The translations under genes and the position numbers were made by a program. A stretch of DNA of 64,000 nt from Pedobacter sp. ASV12 (lineage in GTDB: Bacteria > Bacteroidota > Bacteroidia > Sphingobacteriales > Sphingobacteriaceae): NCBI RefSeq assembly GCF_016429155.1, contig NZ_JAELUC010000004.1, positions 1 through 64,000 on the forward strand. The letters run 5' to 3'. Under the pieces are notes generated by a model. It was not told the DNA's origin. It made no database searches and saw nothing but the letters and a program-made list of their open reading frames with translations. This document shows, piece by piece, positions 1-8,261 of the stretch; the first letter of the stretch is position 1, and each line of letters starts with the position of its first letter.

Positions 1-75
<75 letters not shown>

Positions 76-1539
76 AACATAAACTGGACGCTATGGCTTA
101 GCATGCTGTACACCGCTGTTGTCGTCGCCCTTTTGGCCCTAACCTTATGGCGATTATTGCAATTGCTTAAGCATACCCATGTTTATAACCGTGTTGGGGG
201 CTTAAAACTGATCCGCAAAAACGATGGCTTTACCAATTGTTCTTTCTTCAATTATGTGTTTATCGGCGGCGAGCAATTAACAGCAGCAGAATTTGACCTG
301 CTGCTTAAGCATGAAGAAGTACATGCCAAACAATACCATTCGATTGATAAATTATTGTTGCTTGTTGCAAAAGCGGTGCTGTGGTTTAATCCAATCATCT
401 ATCTCTACAATAAAGAACTGGAGCAAATCCATGAATATGAGGCAGACGCTTCAGCCTCTTCCAACTTTGGAACACGGCCTTATGCCAACCTGCTTCTAAG
501 GCTGGCCATTCAGGAATACAGCGGCCCATTAGTGCACAACTTTGTAAAAAGTCCGATTAAGGAAAGAATAAAAATGTTATACCAATCAAAATCAAAAAAC
601 ATGAAAAAGTTAAGTTATGTATTGGCCTTGCCAATAGCAAGTGGGCTGGTTTGGGGCTTTGCCGTAAACGTAGTCTACGCACAGGAGAAAGTAATCGAAA
701 CCAAAAACGTACCTGCAAAAGAGGTCCGTGTAAACAGCGTTGATGAAGTAAAAGCGGAGAAAGTTGCTTCAAAAAACAATGTAACCCTCAAGGCTCGAAA
801 TAAGGCAGGTGTAGCTGGGACTGGTGTAGTGGCTGTAAACGATGTGGTGATCGTGGGCGGTGCAACAGGACGTGGTGGAGAACAAGTTTCAGCAGTTAGA
901 GATGTAGTAGTTAGAGGTACCGTAGACAGGGTAATAGATTCGAGAAACGATGTTGTTGTAGTTGCAAAAGCGGGTAACGTAAACGATGTAAGGCGGACCA
1001 ATGTAAAAAGAGTTGTAGATGATGTGGTAGTGGAAAACTTGCAGGCCGAAACAAGAACGGTGGGTGTAGGCAAGATAAATGATGTAGTGGTTGCCGGCCG
1101 TACAGACAATGTAATTGGATCCCAAGTCAGAACCACAGTTAGCCGAAATGGCACAGTAAGTGGCAATCTGAGCAGTAGGACAGCCGGCATTGGTGTAGGC
1201 AGGACCTACAACGGAAACGTTGCTGATTTTGATGAAAATGGCCCTTTTTATAAACGCTACACCCAAGCCGGAAACGATGGCAAAGAACATGACGTGGCGC
1301 TGCTCAGGACTGCAGCAGGCAGCTGGGCCTCGGCTGATATTCCGAAAGGAGGCAAAGTGATGATCTATGTAGATGGTATGCCCTATTCTGAAAGCCAAGC
1401 CGGCAACCTGACAAAGGCTATGGTACAAAAATACAATACCGTTGCTGCCTGCGAGAAGGATTCGGACGAGTTCGCTAAAAAATATCCAAATCTAGTAGGC
1501 AAGTATGACGCGGTACTCGAATTAAAAAACACCAAATAA
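76..1539 (+). CDS. M56 family (BlaR1-type) membrane metallopeptidase, 5' truncated
   Basis: Partial gene: the start is lost at the contig end and the frame continues upstream only into adaptor sequence. The remaining protein begins in a transmembrane segment and carries a zinc motif HEEVH (codons at 310-324), followed by a conserved stretch with LWFNP and HEYEAD, the usual M56 signature where the downstream Glu completes the zinc site. A second hydrophobic segment follows near 625-680, after which a long C-terminal region of about 290 residues should lie in the periplasm. That tail contains a run of NDVVV-like repeats (838-1095) and ends in a small non-repetitive domain. M56 proteins act in BlaR1/MecR1-style sensing, where ligand binding triggers proteolysis of a BlaI-type repressor. 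The tandem neighbour at 1555 is a paralogue. A BlaI-like regulator would be expected upstream, but the contig stops. The substrate or ligand is unknown. Confidence 0.85.
   Translation, partial: NINWTLWLSMLYTAVVVALLALTLWRLLQLLKHTHVYNRVGGLKLIRKNDGFTNCSFFNYVFIGGEQLTAAEFDLLLKHEEVHAKQYHSIDKLLLLVAKAVLWFNPIIYLYNKELEQIHEYEADASASSNFGTRPYANLLLRLAIQEYSGPLVHNFVKSPIKERIKMLYQSKSKNMKKLSYVLALPIASGLVWGFAVNVVYAQEKVIETKNVPAKEVRVNSVDEVKAEKVASKNNVTLKARNKAGVAGTGVVAVNDVVIVGGATGRGGEQVSAVRDVVVRGTVDRVIDSRNDVVVVAKAGNVNDVRRTNVKRVVDDVVVENLQAETRTVGVGKINDVVVAGRTDNVIGSQVRTTVSRNGTVSGNLSSRTAGIGVGRTYNGNVADFDENGPFYKRYTQAGNDGKEHDVALLRTAAGSWASADIPKGGKVMIYVDGMPYSESQAGNLTKAMVQKYNTVAACEKDSDEFAKKYPNLVGKYDAVLELKNTK
838..1095 (+). repeat. 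NDVVV-type degenerate coding repeat
   Basis: Within the M56 tail, at least five units share the core (N/R/D)DVV(V/I): NDVVIVGG, RDVVVRG, NDVVVVAK, DDVVVEN and NDVVVAG, spaced about 20-25 residues apart. The unit is rich in Val, Gly, Asn and Arg, suggesting stacked short beta strands. At DNA level each core reads close to AAYGATGTRGTRGT. The antisense frames here look open only because of this composition. Confidence 0.7.
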
Positions 1540-1554
1540 CCAAATTTAGCTCCG

Positions 1555-3129
1555 ATGATCTACCTGCTTAAAGTTTGCATTTGCTCGGCCGTATTTTTTG
1601 GGCTTTACGTATTGTTTCTCAAAAAACTGACTTTCTTTAAGGGAAACCGCTTTTACTTGCTGTTTACCTTGGCATTGAGTTTCATAATACCTGCACTGCA
1701 GCTGACGATTGAAAAGGAAGTAGATCAGATTGCCCTTGTAGACCAGGGCTTTATATTGAAAGATGCCCCGGATGGGGTATCAGGCACCCAGGCATTGCTG
1801 CCAATTGAAACCCAAAACCAATTGGATTGGAAAAGTCTGGTGCCTTTTCTTTACGGTACGGTAGTGGCCGGGCTCTTGTTGCTGCTATGTTGGCGTATCA
1901 TCAATCTTTTAAGGCATGTGGGCGGCGCAGCAGAACGGCTCAATGGCCTAAAACTGGTGCCCAAGCATACCGGCTTTACCAATTGCTCTTTTTTCAACTA
2001 TGTTTTTATCGACAAAAATAGCCTGAGCGATGAAGAAATGGCCATTTTGTTGCAACACGAGCAAGTACATGCGCAGCGGTTGCATTCTGTAGATAAACTT
2101 TTGCTGATGCTGGCCAAGGCTGTATTGTGGTTCAACCCCATTGTTTACCTCTACGATAAAGAACTGGAGCAGGTACACGAGTATGAGGCCGATGAGACTA
2201 TTTCCAGCAGTATCGGAACCCCGTCTTATGCCCACTTGTTGCTCAAGCTGGCCATGGTTAAAAGCAATGACCCCTTGATCCATCATTTTGTGAAAAGCCC
2301 GGTAAAAGAAAGAATTAAGATGTTGTTTAATGCCAAATCGAACCACATGAAAAAACTGCTGTACTTGCTAGCCTTGCCCGTTGTACTGACGCTGGTTTGG
2401 GGCTTTACGGTTGATGTGGTTAAGGTTTTTCCAAGGATTACGCCTTATGTAGGCGCAGCGGTTTGGCCACACCTGCCTGAAAAAGGCGTCGACAGTTCGA
2501 TAAGCAATCAAGAACACAAAACTGTCGTCCGATTAGTCCAGCCTTTAAAAACGATGGATACGGCAAAGCGAAGGCTGCCTAGGCTGATTTCATCTTCGTT
2601 AGCACGAGTTGACACCCATTTAAACATTACCTATATCAAAAAAGGGGTAATGGAAATATTTGGGAGCATTTTGGAGGCAGAGGATATTACTTGGGATGCT
2701 GAAAATAGCATCATAACTGCAGAACAAGCCAGTTTAAAATCAAAAGATGGTACTATGCTTATGGGCAAATCCATCGTGTTCGATTTGAATAAGGGAACGT
2801 ATTATGCTGGTGCTTCAGGAGCTATCAAGCCAGTAGCTGTCGAGAATTCCAAATTGATGGATAGATTTCAATATTTTGCTACAGATTCGATCAGAACGTC
2901 TAAAGCTACTGGCATAATTACGCTGTTTGGGAAAGCAAGAGTAGAAATAGATGGACGTACCATTGAGGCCGAGAAGATAGATATAGATAAAAAAAGCAAT
3001 GAAATCAAAGCTTACCAAGCGGTTTTAATGGGGCCAAAAGAAGGTGTAATCACCGCAAACGATATTACTTTTAACATACTGACTAAGCAGATGACCGTTG
3101 GTTTTAAAGTTGGGCGTAAAGAGGATTAG
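1555..3129 (+). CDS. M56 family metallopeptidase with OstA/LptA-like C-terminal region
   Basis: A 524-residue paralogue of the gene just upstream, 15 bases after its stop. The N-terminus has membrane segments at about residues 1-20, 35-50 and 98-115. HEQVH at residues 168-172 is the zinc motif, followed by LWFNP and HEYEADE. A further membrane helix lies near 268-285. Unlike the neighbour, the tail has no NDVVV repeats. From about residue 362 it shows repeating segments that look like OstA/LptA (LPS-transport) beta-taco repeats: a glycine-containing strand, then a strand ending in an A(D/E)-x-I pattern, for example LFGKARVEIDG followed by IEAEKIDID, and later ITANDITFNI. The family role is regulated intramembrane-type signalling or repressor cleavage; the OstA-like tail as a lipid or ligand sensor is inference. 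Start chosen at ATG 1555, which gives a full first membrane helix. Confidence 0.85.
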   Translation: MIYLLKVCICSAVFFGLYVLFLKKLTFFKGNRFYLLFTLALSFIIPALQLTIEKEVDQIALVDQGFILKDAPDGVSGTQALLPIETQNQLDWKSLVPFLYGTVVAGLLLLLCWRIINLLRHVGGAAERLNGLKLVPKHTGFTNCSFFNYVFIDKNSLSDEEMAILLQHEQVHAQRLHSVDKLLLMLAKAVLWFNPIVYLYDKELEQVHEYEADETISSSIGTPSYAHLLLKLAMVKSNDPLIHHFVKSPVKERIKMLFNAKSNHMKKLLYLLALPVVLTLVWGFTVDVVKVFPRITPYVGAAVWPHLPEKGVDSSISNQEHKTVVRLVQPLKTMDTAKRRLPRLISSSLARVDTHLNITYIKKGVMEIFGSILEAEDITWDAENSIITAEQASLKSKDGTMLMGKSIVFDLNKGTYYAGASGAIKPVAVENSKLMDRFQYFATDSIRTSKATGIITLFGKARVEIDGRTIEAEKIDIDKKSNEIKAYQAVLMGPKEGVITANDITFNILTKQMTVGFKVGRKED

Positions 3130-3211
3130 TCTATGGTGTTTTACCCAATAATGTTGGCCATTCTTTAAAGGGAATGTTGTCAATTAATTTTTAAGATTAA
3201 AGCCAATTGTG

Positions 3212-5389
3212 CTATTCGCCTGGTTTATAGGTACGCTCCGCATTTTTAACCACGTCTTCCTTGTAAAACAGCACGTCCTTAAATTGGCCTTTGCTGTATA
3301 GCAGCGCCTGGTCGCTAAAATGCTTCGAATGAGGGTCGCCGCTGTTGCCGCCAGCCAATACCGATTTGGCCCTGATTCTTTTTCCAAATTCTACCGCGCA
3401 AACAAAGCTGTTGCCGCTGTTGCCATAGCGCTTGTTGGTTTTGAACAAACTGCTCCGGTACGAAGGCAGCTGCCCCCACATGGCCGATCCGAAACCCACC
3501 GGCAGGCTCGGCGCGTTGTCGTCATATTTTTCGTTTATGGCCCCGGTTAGGCGTTGAAAGCGGTTAACTTCGCCCCATGCGATTTGCCACTTGCCAAAAC
3601 GCTTGTTCAAGTCGGCTAAGGTAGCTTTTAACGGATCCAGCAGGTCGTTCGGTCTGGCACTGGCGGCAAAAGCCTTGGTATTTTCTACCTGATCTCTTTC
3701 GCCGGGATTGATGTACACTTTTTGGATGTTCATATTCAGGCGGGGCGCCCATTCCATGGCCAAGGTGGTGGCTTCCGAAGTTTCGCCCGAACGGTAATCC
3801 CAGTTTTTGAGCAGGGCCATAGGGGCTTTGAGTTCTTCCAGCATCGGGTCGCTTTGCGGCAGCTGCGCATAAGCTTTGAGCAGGGCCGGAATCAAAATAT
3901 CAAAGGCAGGCATGTAGGTGTCGTAACCTGTGGCAATTACCTTTTCCAAGGAGTATTTTTGGGGCTGGCTTAACAGGCGAACGGCCGCTACGCCTCTAAA
4001 GTTTTCGCCATCTGGAGCCATGTAGCTCGGGTAATTGGCCTTAATCGGACTGTTTTGGCCGGCCACCGTAAAAGGCGTAGAATTGCAGTTTTGCAACCAG
4101 CCGTTGGGTGGATTGTATAGGTGCACGGTTTCGCTTACCGGATGCAGGCCCTTCCACGCTGTGGCAGAGGTAGAACCATCAACTACGCCAGCCCAATTGT
4201 AGCTCGGATTTCTAATCGGAATAAAATTGCCATGCCAATAGGCGATATTGCCCGCCGCATCGGCGTAAACGGTATTGTTAGAAGCATTGGCTTTTAAATC
4301 CATGGCTTTTTGGTAATCGGCAAAACTCTTTGACTTGGTGCGTACCCAGCTTTGTATCAGGCTTTGCGTATTCCTGTTTTTCGATTTCAGGCTAATCCAT
4401 TTGCCCGCTCTAATGGCCATTACCGGTCCGTTGTTGGTAAAGTAAGTGGTAAAGCTCCTGGTTTTCAATGCCTCGCCATCTTTATAGCGGATATCTATCT
4501 TTTTAATGCCTACCGGATATTTTTTATTGTCGTATTCGTAAAATAAACCCTTGTTGGTTTTGGTGATCTTTTCGGCATACATGTCGGCAATGTCAACGTT
4601 GTTCGAAGTATGCATCCAGCCACAATGCTCGTTAAAGCCTTGATAAACAAAAAACTGCCCCCAGGTTACTGCGCCATAGGCATTAAGCCCCTCTTCGCTT
4701 TGTACCTGCACCTCGGGCCTGAAATAAAAGGTAGTATGCGGATTGATATACAAAATGGCGTGGCCCGATTCGGTAATGGAAGGCGCAAAAGCAAAGCCGT
4801 TAGAGCCGCTCTGCTGATCTTTAATTACAGGGACATAGGCGGTAGGCGTAAAATCGTTGGTGTAGAATTTCCTGAGCTCGCCAAGGGTGAGGTCGGCGGT
4901 GTTGATGGCGCCGATGCTGCCGTCTGTCCAAAGCAGGGCATACCAAGGTTTAAAGCGGTGCAGCAAGGCCGGTTTCACCTGCGGATTTTTGTAAAGGTAG
5001 TAGTTGATGCCGGCCGCATACGCCTCTAAGAGCTTTTTGAGCCAGGGCTGTGCTTTTTGGTAATCGGCTATGGCTTCGGTACTGTCAATCAGCAGGCGGA
5101 TCTGCAAATCGTTAAAAATATCCTGCTCGCCGTTAACTTCAGCCAGTCTGCCCAGCTTCTCGATATAATTGAGTTCAACGCGTTTAAAGTCGTCTTCGCA
5201 TTGCGCGTAAAGCAGTCCAAAAACGGCATCGGCATCGGTTTTCCCGTAAACATGCGGTATGCCCCAATGGTCTCTGATGATTTGTACGCGGTTGGCTTGT
5301 GCCTGAAAGGCGCTAATTTCGGCAGGCGTAAATTTTTGGGCCAAGAGTTGCAAGGGCAACAACAACAAAAGAAACAACAGGTTACGCAT
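3212..5389 (-). CDS. Penicillin acylase family protein (peptidase S45)
   Basis: 725 residues with an N-terminal signal peptide ending near LLAQ (residue 18), so exported to the periplasm or beyond. The S45 family are N-terminal nucleophile hydrolases that cleave themselves into alpha and beta chains and hydrolyse amide bonds of penicillins, acyl-homoserine lactones or acyl peptides. The likely self-cleavage site is SGSNGFAFAPS, with Ser196 after Gly195 becoming the beta-chain nucleophile; SN followed by a FAxAPS block is the typical pattern. The alpha part has the expected RDxWGIPHVYG motif near residues 39-49 and the length is normal for the family. It stands alone on the minus strand, converging on the M56 pair. 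The substrate (antibiotic, quorum-sensing signal or other amide) cannot be told from sequence. Confidence 0.9.
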   Translation of the reverse strand: MRNLLFLLLLLPLQLLAQKFTPAEISAFQAQANRVQIIRDHWGIPHVYGKTDADAVFGLLYAQCEDDFKRVELNYIEKLGRLAEVNGEQDIFNDLQIRLLIDSTEAIADYQKAQPWLKKLLEAYAAGINYYLYKNPQVKPALLHRFKPWYALLWTDGSIGAINTADLTLGELRKFYTNDFTPTAYVPVIKDQQSGSNGFAFAPSITESGHAILYINPHTTFYFRPEVQVQSEEGLNAYGAVTWGQFFVYQGFNEHCGWMHTSNNVDIADMYAEKITKTNKGLFYEYDNKKYPVGIKKIDIRYKDGEALKTRSFTTYFTNNGPVMAIRAGKWISLKSKNRNTQSLIQSWVRTKSKSFADYQKAMDLKANASNNTVYADAAGNIAYWHGNFIPIRNPSYNWAGVVDGSTSATAWKGLHPVSETVHLYNPPNGWLQNCNSTPFTVAGQNSPIKANYPSYMAPDGENFRGVAAVRLLSQPQKYSLEKVIATGYDTYMPAFDILIPALLKAYAQLPQSDPMLEELKAPMALLKNWDYRSGETSEATTLAMEWAPRLNMNIQKVYINPGERDQVENTKAFAASARPNDLLDPLKATLADLNKRFGKWQIAWGEVNRFQRLTGAINEKYDDNAPSLPVGFGSAMWGQLPSYRSSLFKTNKRYGNSGNSFVCAVEFGKRIRAKSVLAGGNSGDPHSKHFSDQALLYSKGQFKDVLFYKEDVVKNAERTYKPGE

Positions 5390-5708
5390 CGTAGTTTGGT
5401 TAGTGAAGTTTAAAGTTAAAGGTTAAAAGTTTAAAGTAAATGCTTCGCAAGAAACAAATTTGATATAGCAGTTGACGGTCCGAAGTCGGAGGACCGAAGC
5501 ATGGTCTTCTACAGGCTAAGACAAACAACCCTTTTTAAACGTGGGATTTGGGAGTAAAGCCAGGAATGATGGAAACATAAAAGAGATTGCTTCATCATCC
5601 TTCCATGCAATTAACGCATCCCTTAACAATCAGCTAATGACGAATGAACTAAATAAGCAGGTGCTCAGCTGGCCGTTTTTAGTTTAACAAGCTAAAACTG
5701 AACGCTTC
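5390..5708. other. Intergenic region with small nested inverted repeat
   Basis: No gene is supported in these 319 bases. They lie upstream of the acylase start and downstream of the barrel gene's stop, both on the minus strand. At 5476-5496 there is a compact inverted repeat, CGGTCC...GGACCG, overlapping a second one, TCCGA-AG-TCGGA (5479-5490), which would compete for pairing. It has no T tract, so it is not a clear terminator; it could be a dispersed short repeat of this genome. Confidence 0.45.
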
Positions 5709-6839
5709 TTAGAAAGCCTCTGCTAAGCTGATATAGAAACCGCTTTGGCGTTTTTCGTTTGCTTTTTTCTCACCTACGCCGTAATCCAAGCGTACGCTGA
5801 GTCCCTTGGCCGTATCGAAAAAGTAACGACCGCCTACGCCATAGTTAGGTTTGAGGTCTTGCAACGAGAAGTTGCCGTTGGCAAACACCTTGCCACCACC
5901 AACAAAGGCCACAATGCCAAAACGGTTCATGAAACGGTAGCGCAGTTCGGCCTGTGCAGTCAAAAGGTTTTCGTCGCGGTAGCGGCCAGTGTAATAGCCG
6001 CGCATCATTTCGTCGTTGCCTAATTGTGGCAATAAATAGAATGGCGTTTTTGAACCCTGAACGGTATGGTAAAGGCCCTGTACGCCCAACACCAATTTAG
6101 GGGCCAGCGACCAGAAGTTACGTACGTTGACCTTGATCTGGCTGCCTGTAAAATCGCCATGGCCAAACAAATCGGGGGCGTATTGGTAGGTAACGCGCCC
6201 AAAAAAGCCCTTGGTAGGGTAGTTGTTAGAGTTGCGCGTGTCGTAGCTTTGCGAAACGCCTATCCACACTACCGATCCGCCATTCCGGTCGTATAGGTTT
6301 GGTGCGGTGCTGTAAATGCCACCCGTTTCCTTATCGGTAAAAGTATAGTTTTCGAAACCCAGCGAAACACCGGTATAGGCATTTTTGAAAAAGGTTTTTT
6401 CGGCATCCAGGTTAATCCTGATCTGTTGCTGCACCAATTTGTCTTCGTCGCTTTTTTGGGTATTGTTGCCGATCCCAAAAAAGTTGAAAGGCATTTTCTT
6501 GAAGCGCACATCGCCGATAAAATGGTATTGGTTGCCTTTGGTCCAGGCATCGCCTTTGAGGGTAAGGTTATAGGTTTTTTTGGTAGAATAGGATGCTGTT
6601 CCCGAAAAATTGGAGCTGCGGTTCGTGGTGTCTTTGCGGTCTACATAAAATGAATAAATAGCGCCTAAACCGAACTCAAAGCCCGTTTCCTGGGCGTATC
6701 CCAATACCGGTACCGGCATAAAGCTGGCTTTGCGGGTGGTGTCTTTCTCGTTAGACAACATTCTCTTGATCAATTTCATTTGTGCCGAAGCACCAGTTCC
6801 GATAGCGGCAAGCAGCAGGAGCAACAGAGTTTTTTTCAT
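5709..6839 (-). CDS. BamA/TamA (Omp85) family outer-membrane barrel protein
   Basis: About 376 residues with a clear signal peptide (Lys-Lys, poly-Leu, cleavage near GASAQ). Mature sequence is alternating beta-strand type with the features of the surface-antigen (bacterial D15/Bac_surface_Ag) barrel: a DTRNSNNYPTKG block, then MMRGYYTGRYRDEN like the conserved RGY region, and a C-terminal strand ending in Phe (SLAEAF), as outer-membrane barrels do. There is no room for POTRA domains, so this is a short barrel-only member rather than BamA itself. Start taken at ATG 6839; an in-frame TTG three codons upstream is less likely. Gene stands alone. Function is probably outer-membrane transport or structural; no substrate can be named. 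Confidence 0.82.
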   Translation of the reverse strand: MKKTLLLLLLAAIGTGASAQMKLIKRMLSNEKDTTRKASFMPVPVLGYAQETGFEFGLGAIYSFYVDRKDTTNRSSNFSGTASYSTKKTYNLTLKGDAWTKGNQYHFIGDVRFKKMPFNFFGIGNNTQKSDEDKLVQQQIRINLDAEKTFFKNAYTGVSLGFENYTFTDKETGGIYSTAPNLYDRNGGSVVWIGVSQSYDTRNSNNYPTKGFFGRVTYQYAPDLFGHGDFTGSQIKVNVRNFWSLAPKLVLGVQGLYHTVQGSKTPFYLLPQLGNDEMMRGYYTGRYRDENLLTAQAELRYRFMNRFGIVAFVGGGKVFANGNFSLQDLKPNYGVGGRYFFDTAKGLSVRLDYGVGEKKANEKRQSGFYISLAEAF

Positions 6840-6995
6840 CGGGGCCAAAGGTAAGGAAATCAGTCAATAGTCCATAGTCTGCAATCTGTAGCGCGTGAGG
6901 TTAATCTTGGATAAGATTCCAGCTGGGAGCTTGGACAATGATTTTACTGATGAACCTATGATCCAATAAACCAATGAACTTTCTTATAAAAACCG

Positions 6996-7003
6996 TACTT
7001 TTG
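6996..7003 (+). promoter_or_regulatory. Bacteroidota -7 promoter element before the DHS-like gene
   Basis: TACTTTTG matches the Bacteroidota -7 consensus TAnnTTTG exactly and ends 24 bases before the ATG at 7028. No good TTG is seen at the -33 spacing, so the call rests on one half-site. Confidence 0.4.
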
Positions 7004-7027
7004 CGGGCAAACAATTAAAACAAAAAA

Positions 7028-8008
7028 ATGAGTACGACTAGAGGACCGATATCAAAGTTCATGGAGACCAACTATCTCCATTTTAATTCGGCAGCGATGA
7101 TGGATGCCGCCAAAGGTTACGAAACCCACTTAGAAGAGGGCGGAAAAATGATGATTACCCTTGCCGGTGCCATGAGTACTGCCGAGTTGGGCATCTCTTT
7201 GGCCGAAATGATCAGACAAGACAAAGTGGCCATTATTTCTTGTACCGGAGCCAATTTAGAAGAAGATATCATGAACCTGGTGGCGCACTCGCACTACAAA
7301 CGCGTGCCCAACTACCGCGATTTGAGTCCGCAAGATGAGTGGGACCTGTTAGAAAACCACTACAACCGCGTAACCGATACCTGTATTCCGGAAGAAGAAG
7401 CTTTCCGCAGGTTACAAAAACATATCTACCAAATCTGGAAAGACGCAAACGATAAAGGCGAGCGTTATTTTCCGCACGAGTTCATGTACAAGATTTTGTT
7501 GAGCGGCGAATTGGAGCAGTATTACGAAATCGACCCTAAAAACTCATGGATGTTGGCCGCTGCCGAGAAAAACCTGCCGATTGTGGTGCCGGGATGGGAA
7601 GATTCGACCATGGGCAATATCTTCGCTTCTTATGTAATCAAAGGCGAATTTAACCCAACCACCATGAAGAGCGGTATCGAATATATGGCTTGGCTGGCCG
7701 ATTGGTACGTAAAAAACAGCGAAGGCAAAGGCGTAGGCTTTTTCCAAATTGGTGGCGGTATTGCCGGCGATTTCCCGATTTGCGTGGTGCCAATGCTTTA
7801 TCAGGATATGGAGATGGAAAACATTCCTTTCTGGAGCTATTTCTGCCAGATATCTGATTCGACCACCTCTTATGGCTCTTACTCTGGTGCCGTGCCGAAC
7901 GAGAAGATTACCTGGGGCAAATTAGATATCAATACGCCTAAATTCATTGTAGAATCGGATGCAACGATTGTAGCGCCATTGATTTTTGCATGGATATTAA
8001 AAATGTAA
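7028..8008 (+). CDS. Deoxyhypusine synthase-like protein
   Basis: 326 residues belonging to the deoxyhypusine synthase (DHS) family, NAD-dependent enzymes that move the aminobutyl group of spermidine. Visible family features are TLAGAMSTAE near the start (nucleotide-binding part), SCTGANLEED, a GGGIAGDFPI block, and NEKITWGKLD near the C-terminus: Lys298 in WGK matches the catalytic lysine that forms the enzyme-imine intermediate in eukaryotic DHS. Bacteria have no hypusinated eIF5A, and bacterial relatives are known to act on small polyamines (homospermidine synthase arose from DHS), so a polyamine aminobutyl or aminopropyl transfer role is more likely than protein modification. Single gene, with a good terminator after it at 8050-8082. 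The exact reaction is not known from sequence. Confidence 0.88.
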   Translation: MSTTRGPISKFMETNYLHFNSAAMMDAAKGYETHLEEGGKMMITLAGAMSTAELGISLAEMIRQDKVAIISCTGANLEEDIMNLVAHSHYKRVPNYRDLSPQDEWDLLENHYNRVTDTCIPEEEAFRRLQKHIYQIWKDANDKGERYFPHEFMYKILLSGELEQYYEIDPKNSWMLAAAEKNLPIVVPGWEDSTMGNIFASYVIKGEFNPTTMKSGIEYMAWLADWYVKNSEGKGVGFFQIGGGIAGDFPICVVPMLYQDMEMENIPFWSYFCQISDSTTSYGSYSGAVPNEKITWGKLDINTPKFIVESDATIVAPLIFAWILKM

Positions 8009-8049
8009 TCATAAAAGCAAAATTTTTTCAAAAAAGATAAGCTTTAAAG

Positions 8050-8082
8050 AATCAGCAGTTTTTCAAAAATTGCTGATTTTTT
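8050..8082 (+). terminator. Intrinsic terminator after the DHS-like gene
   Basis: AATCAGCA (8050-8057) pairs with TGCTGATT (8071-8078) and runs into a T tract. It lies 41 bases after the stop and separates this gene from the respiratory island. Confidence 0.8.
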
Positions 8083-8152
8083 CATTCCTAGGGCGGAAAA
8101 TACGATAATTTAGAATGATTATAAATTGTATTTCACTGTCATTAATATGTCA

Positions 8153-8179
8153 TTGGTATCTTAATAAGTTTTACTTTTG
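8153..8179 (+). promoter_or_regulatory. Promoter of the ACIII-oxidase cluster
   Basis: TTG at 8153-8155, 16 bases, then TACTTTTG at 8172-8179 fits the Bacteroidota housekeeping promoter (-33 TTG, -7 TAnnTTTG). Transcription would begin near 8186, giving a leader of about 75 bases before actA. The same spacing occurs at 41050-41076. Confidence 0.55.
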
Positions 8180-8261
8180 TCGAAATCTTTTTGATTGGCT
8201 AAGTGGCCAAAATCCAAAGGGATTTAAAATTTATTTCAATAAATAGCATAAAATACTCATT

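Noticed and set aside
675-1428. Antisense open frames (171 and 179 residues) over the M56 tail
   Set aside because: They are a side effect of the GTA/GTT-rich NDVVV repeats, with low-complexity Thr/Ser/Val or Tyr/Ile output and no domain.
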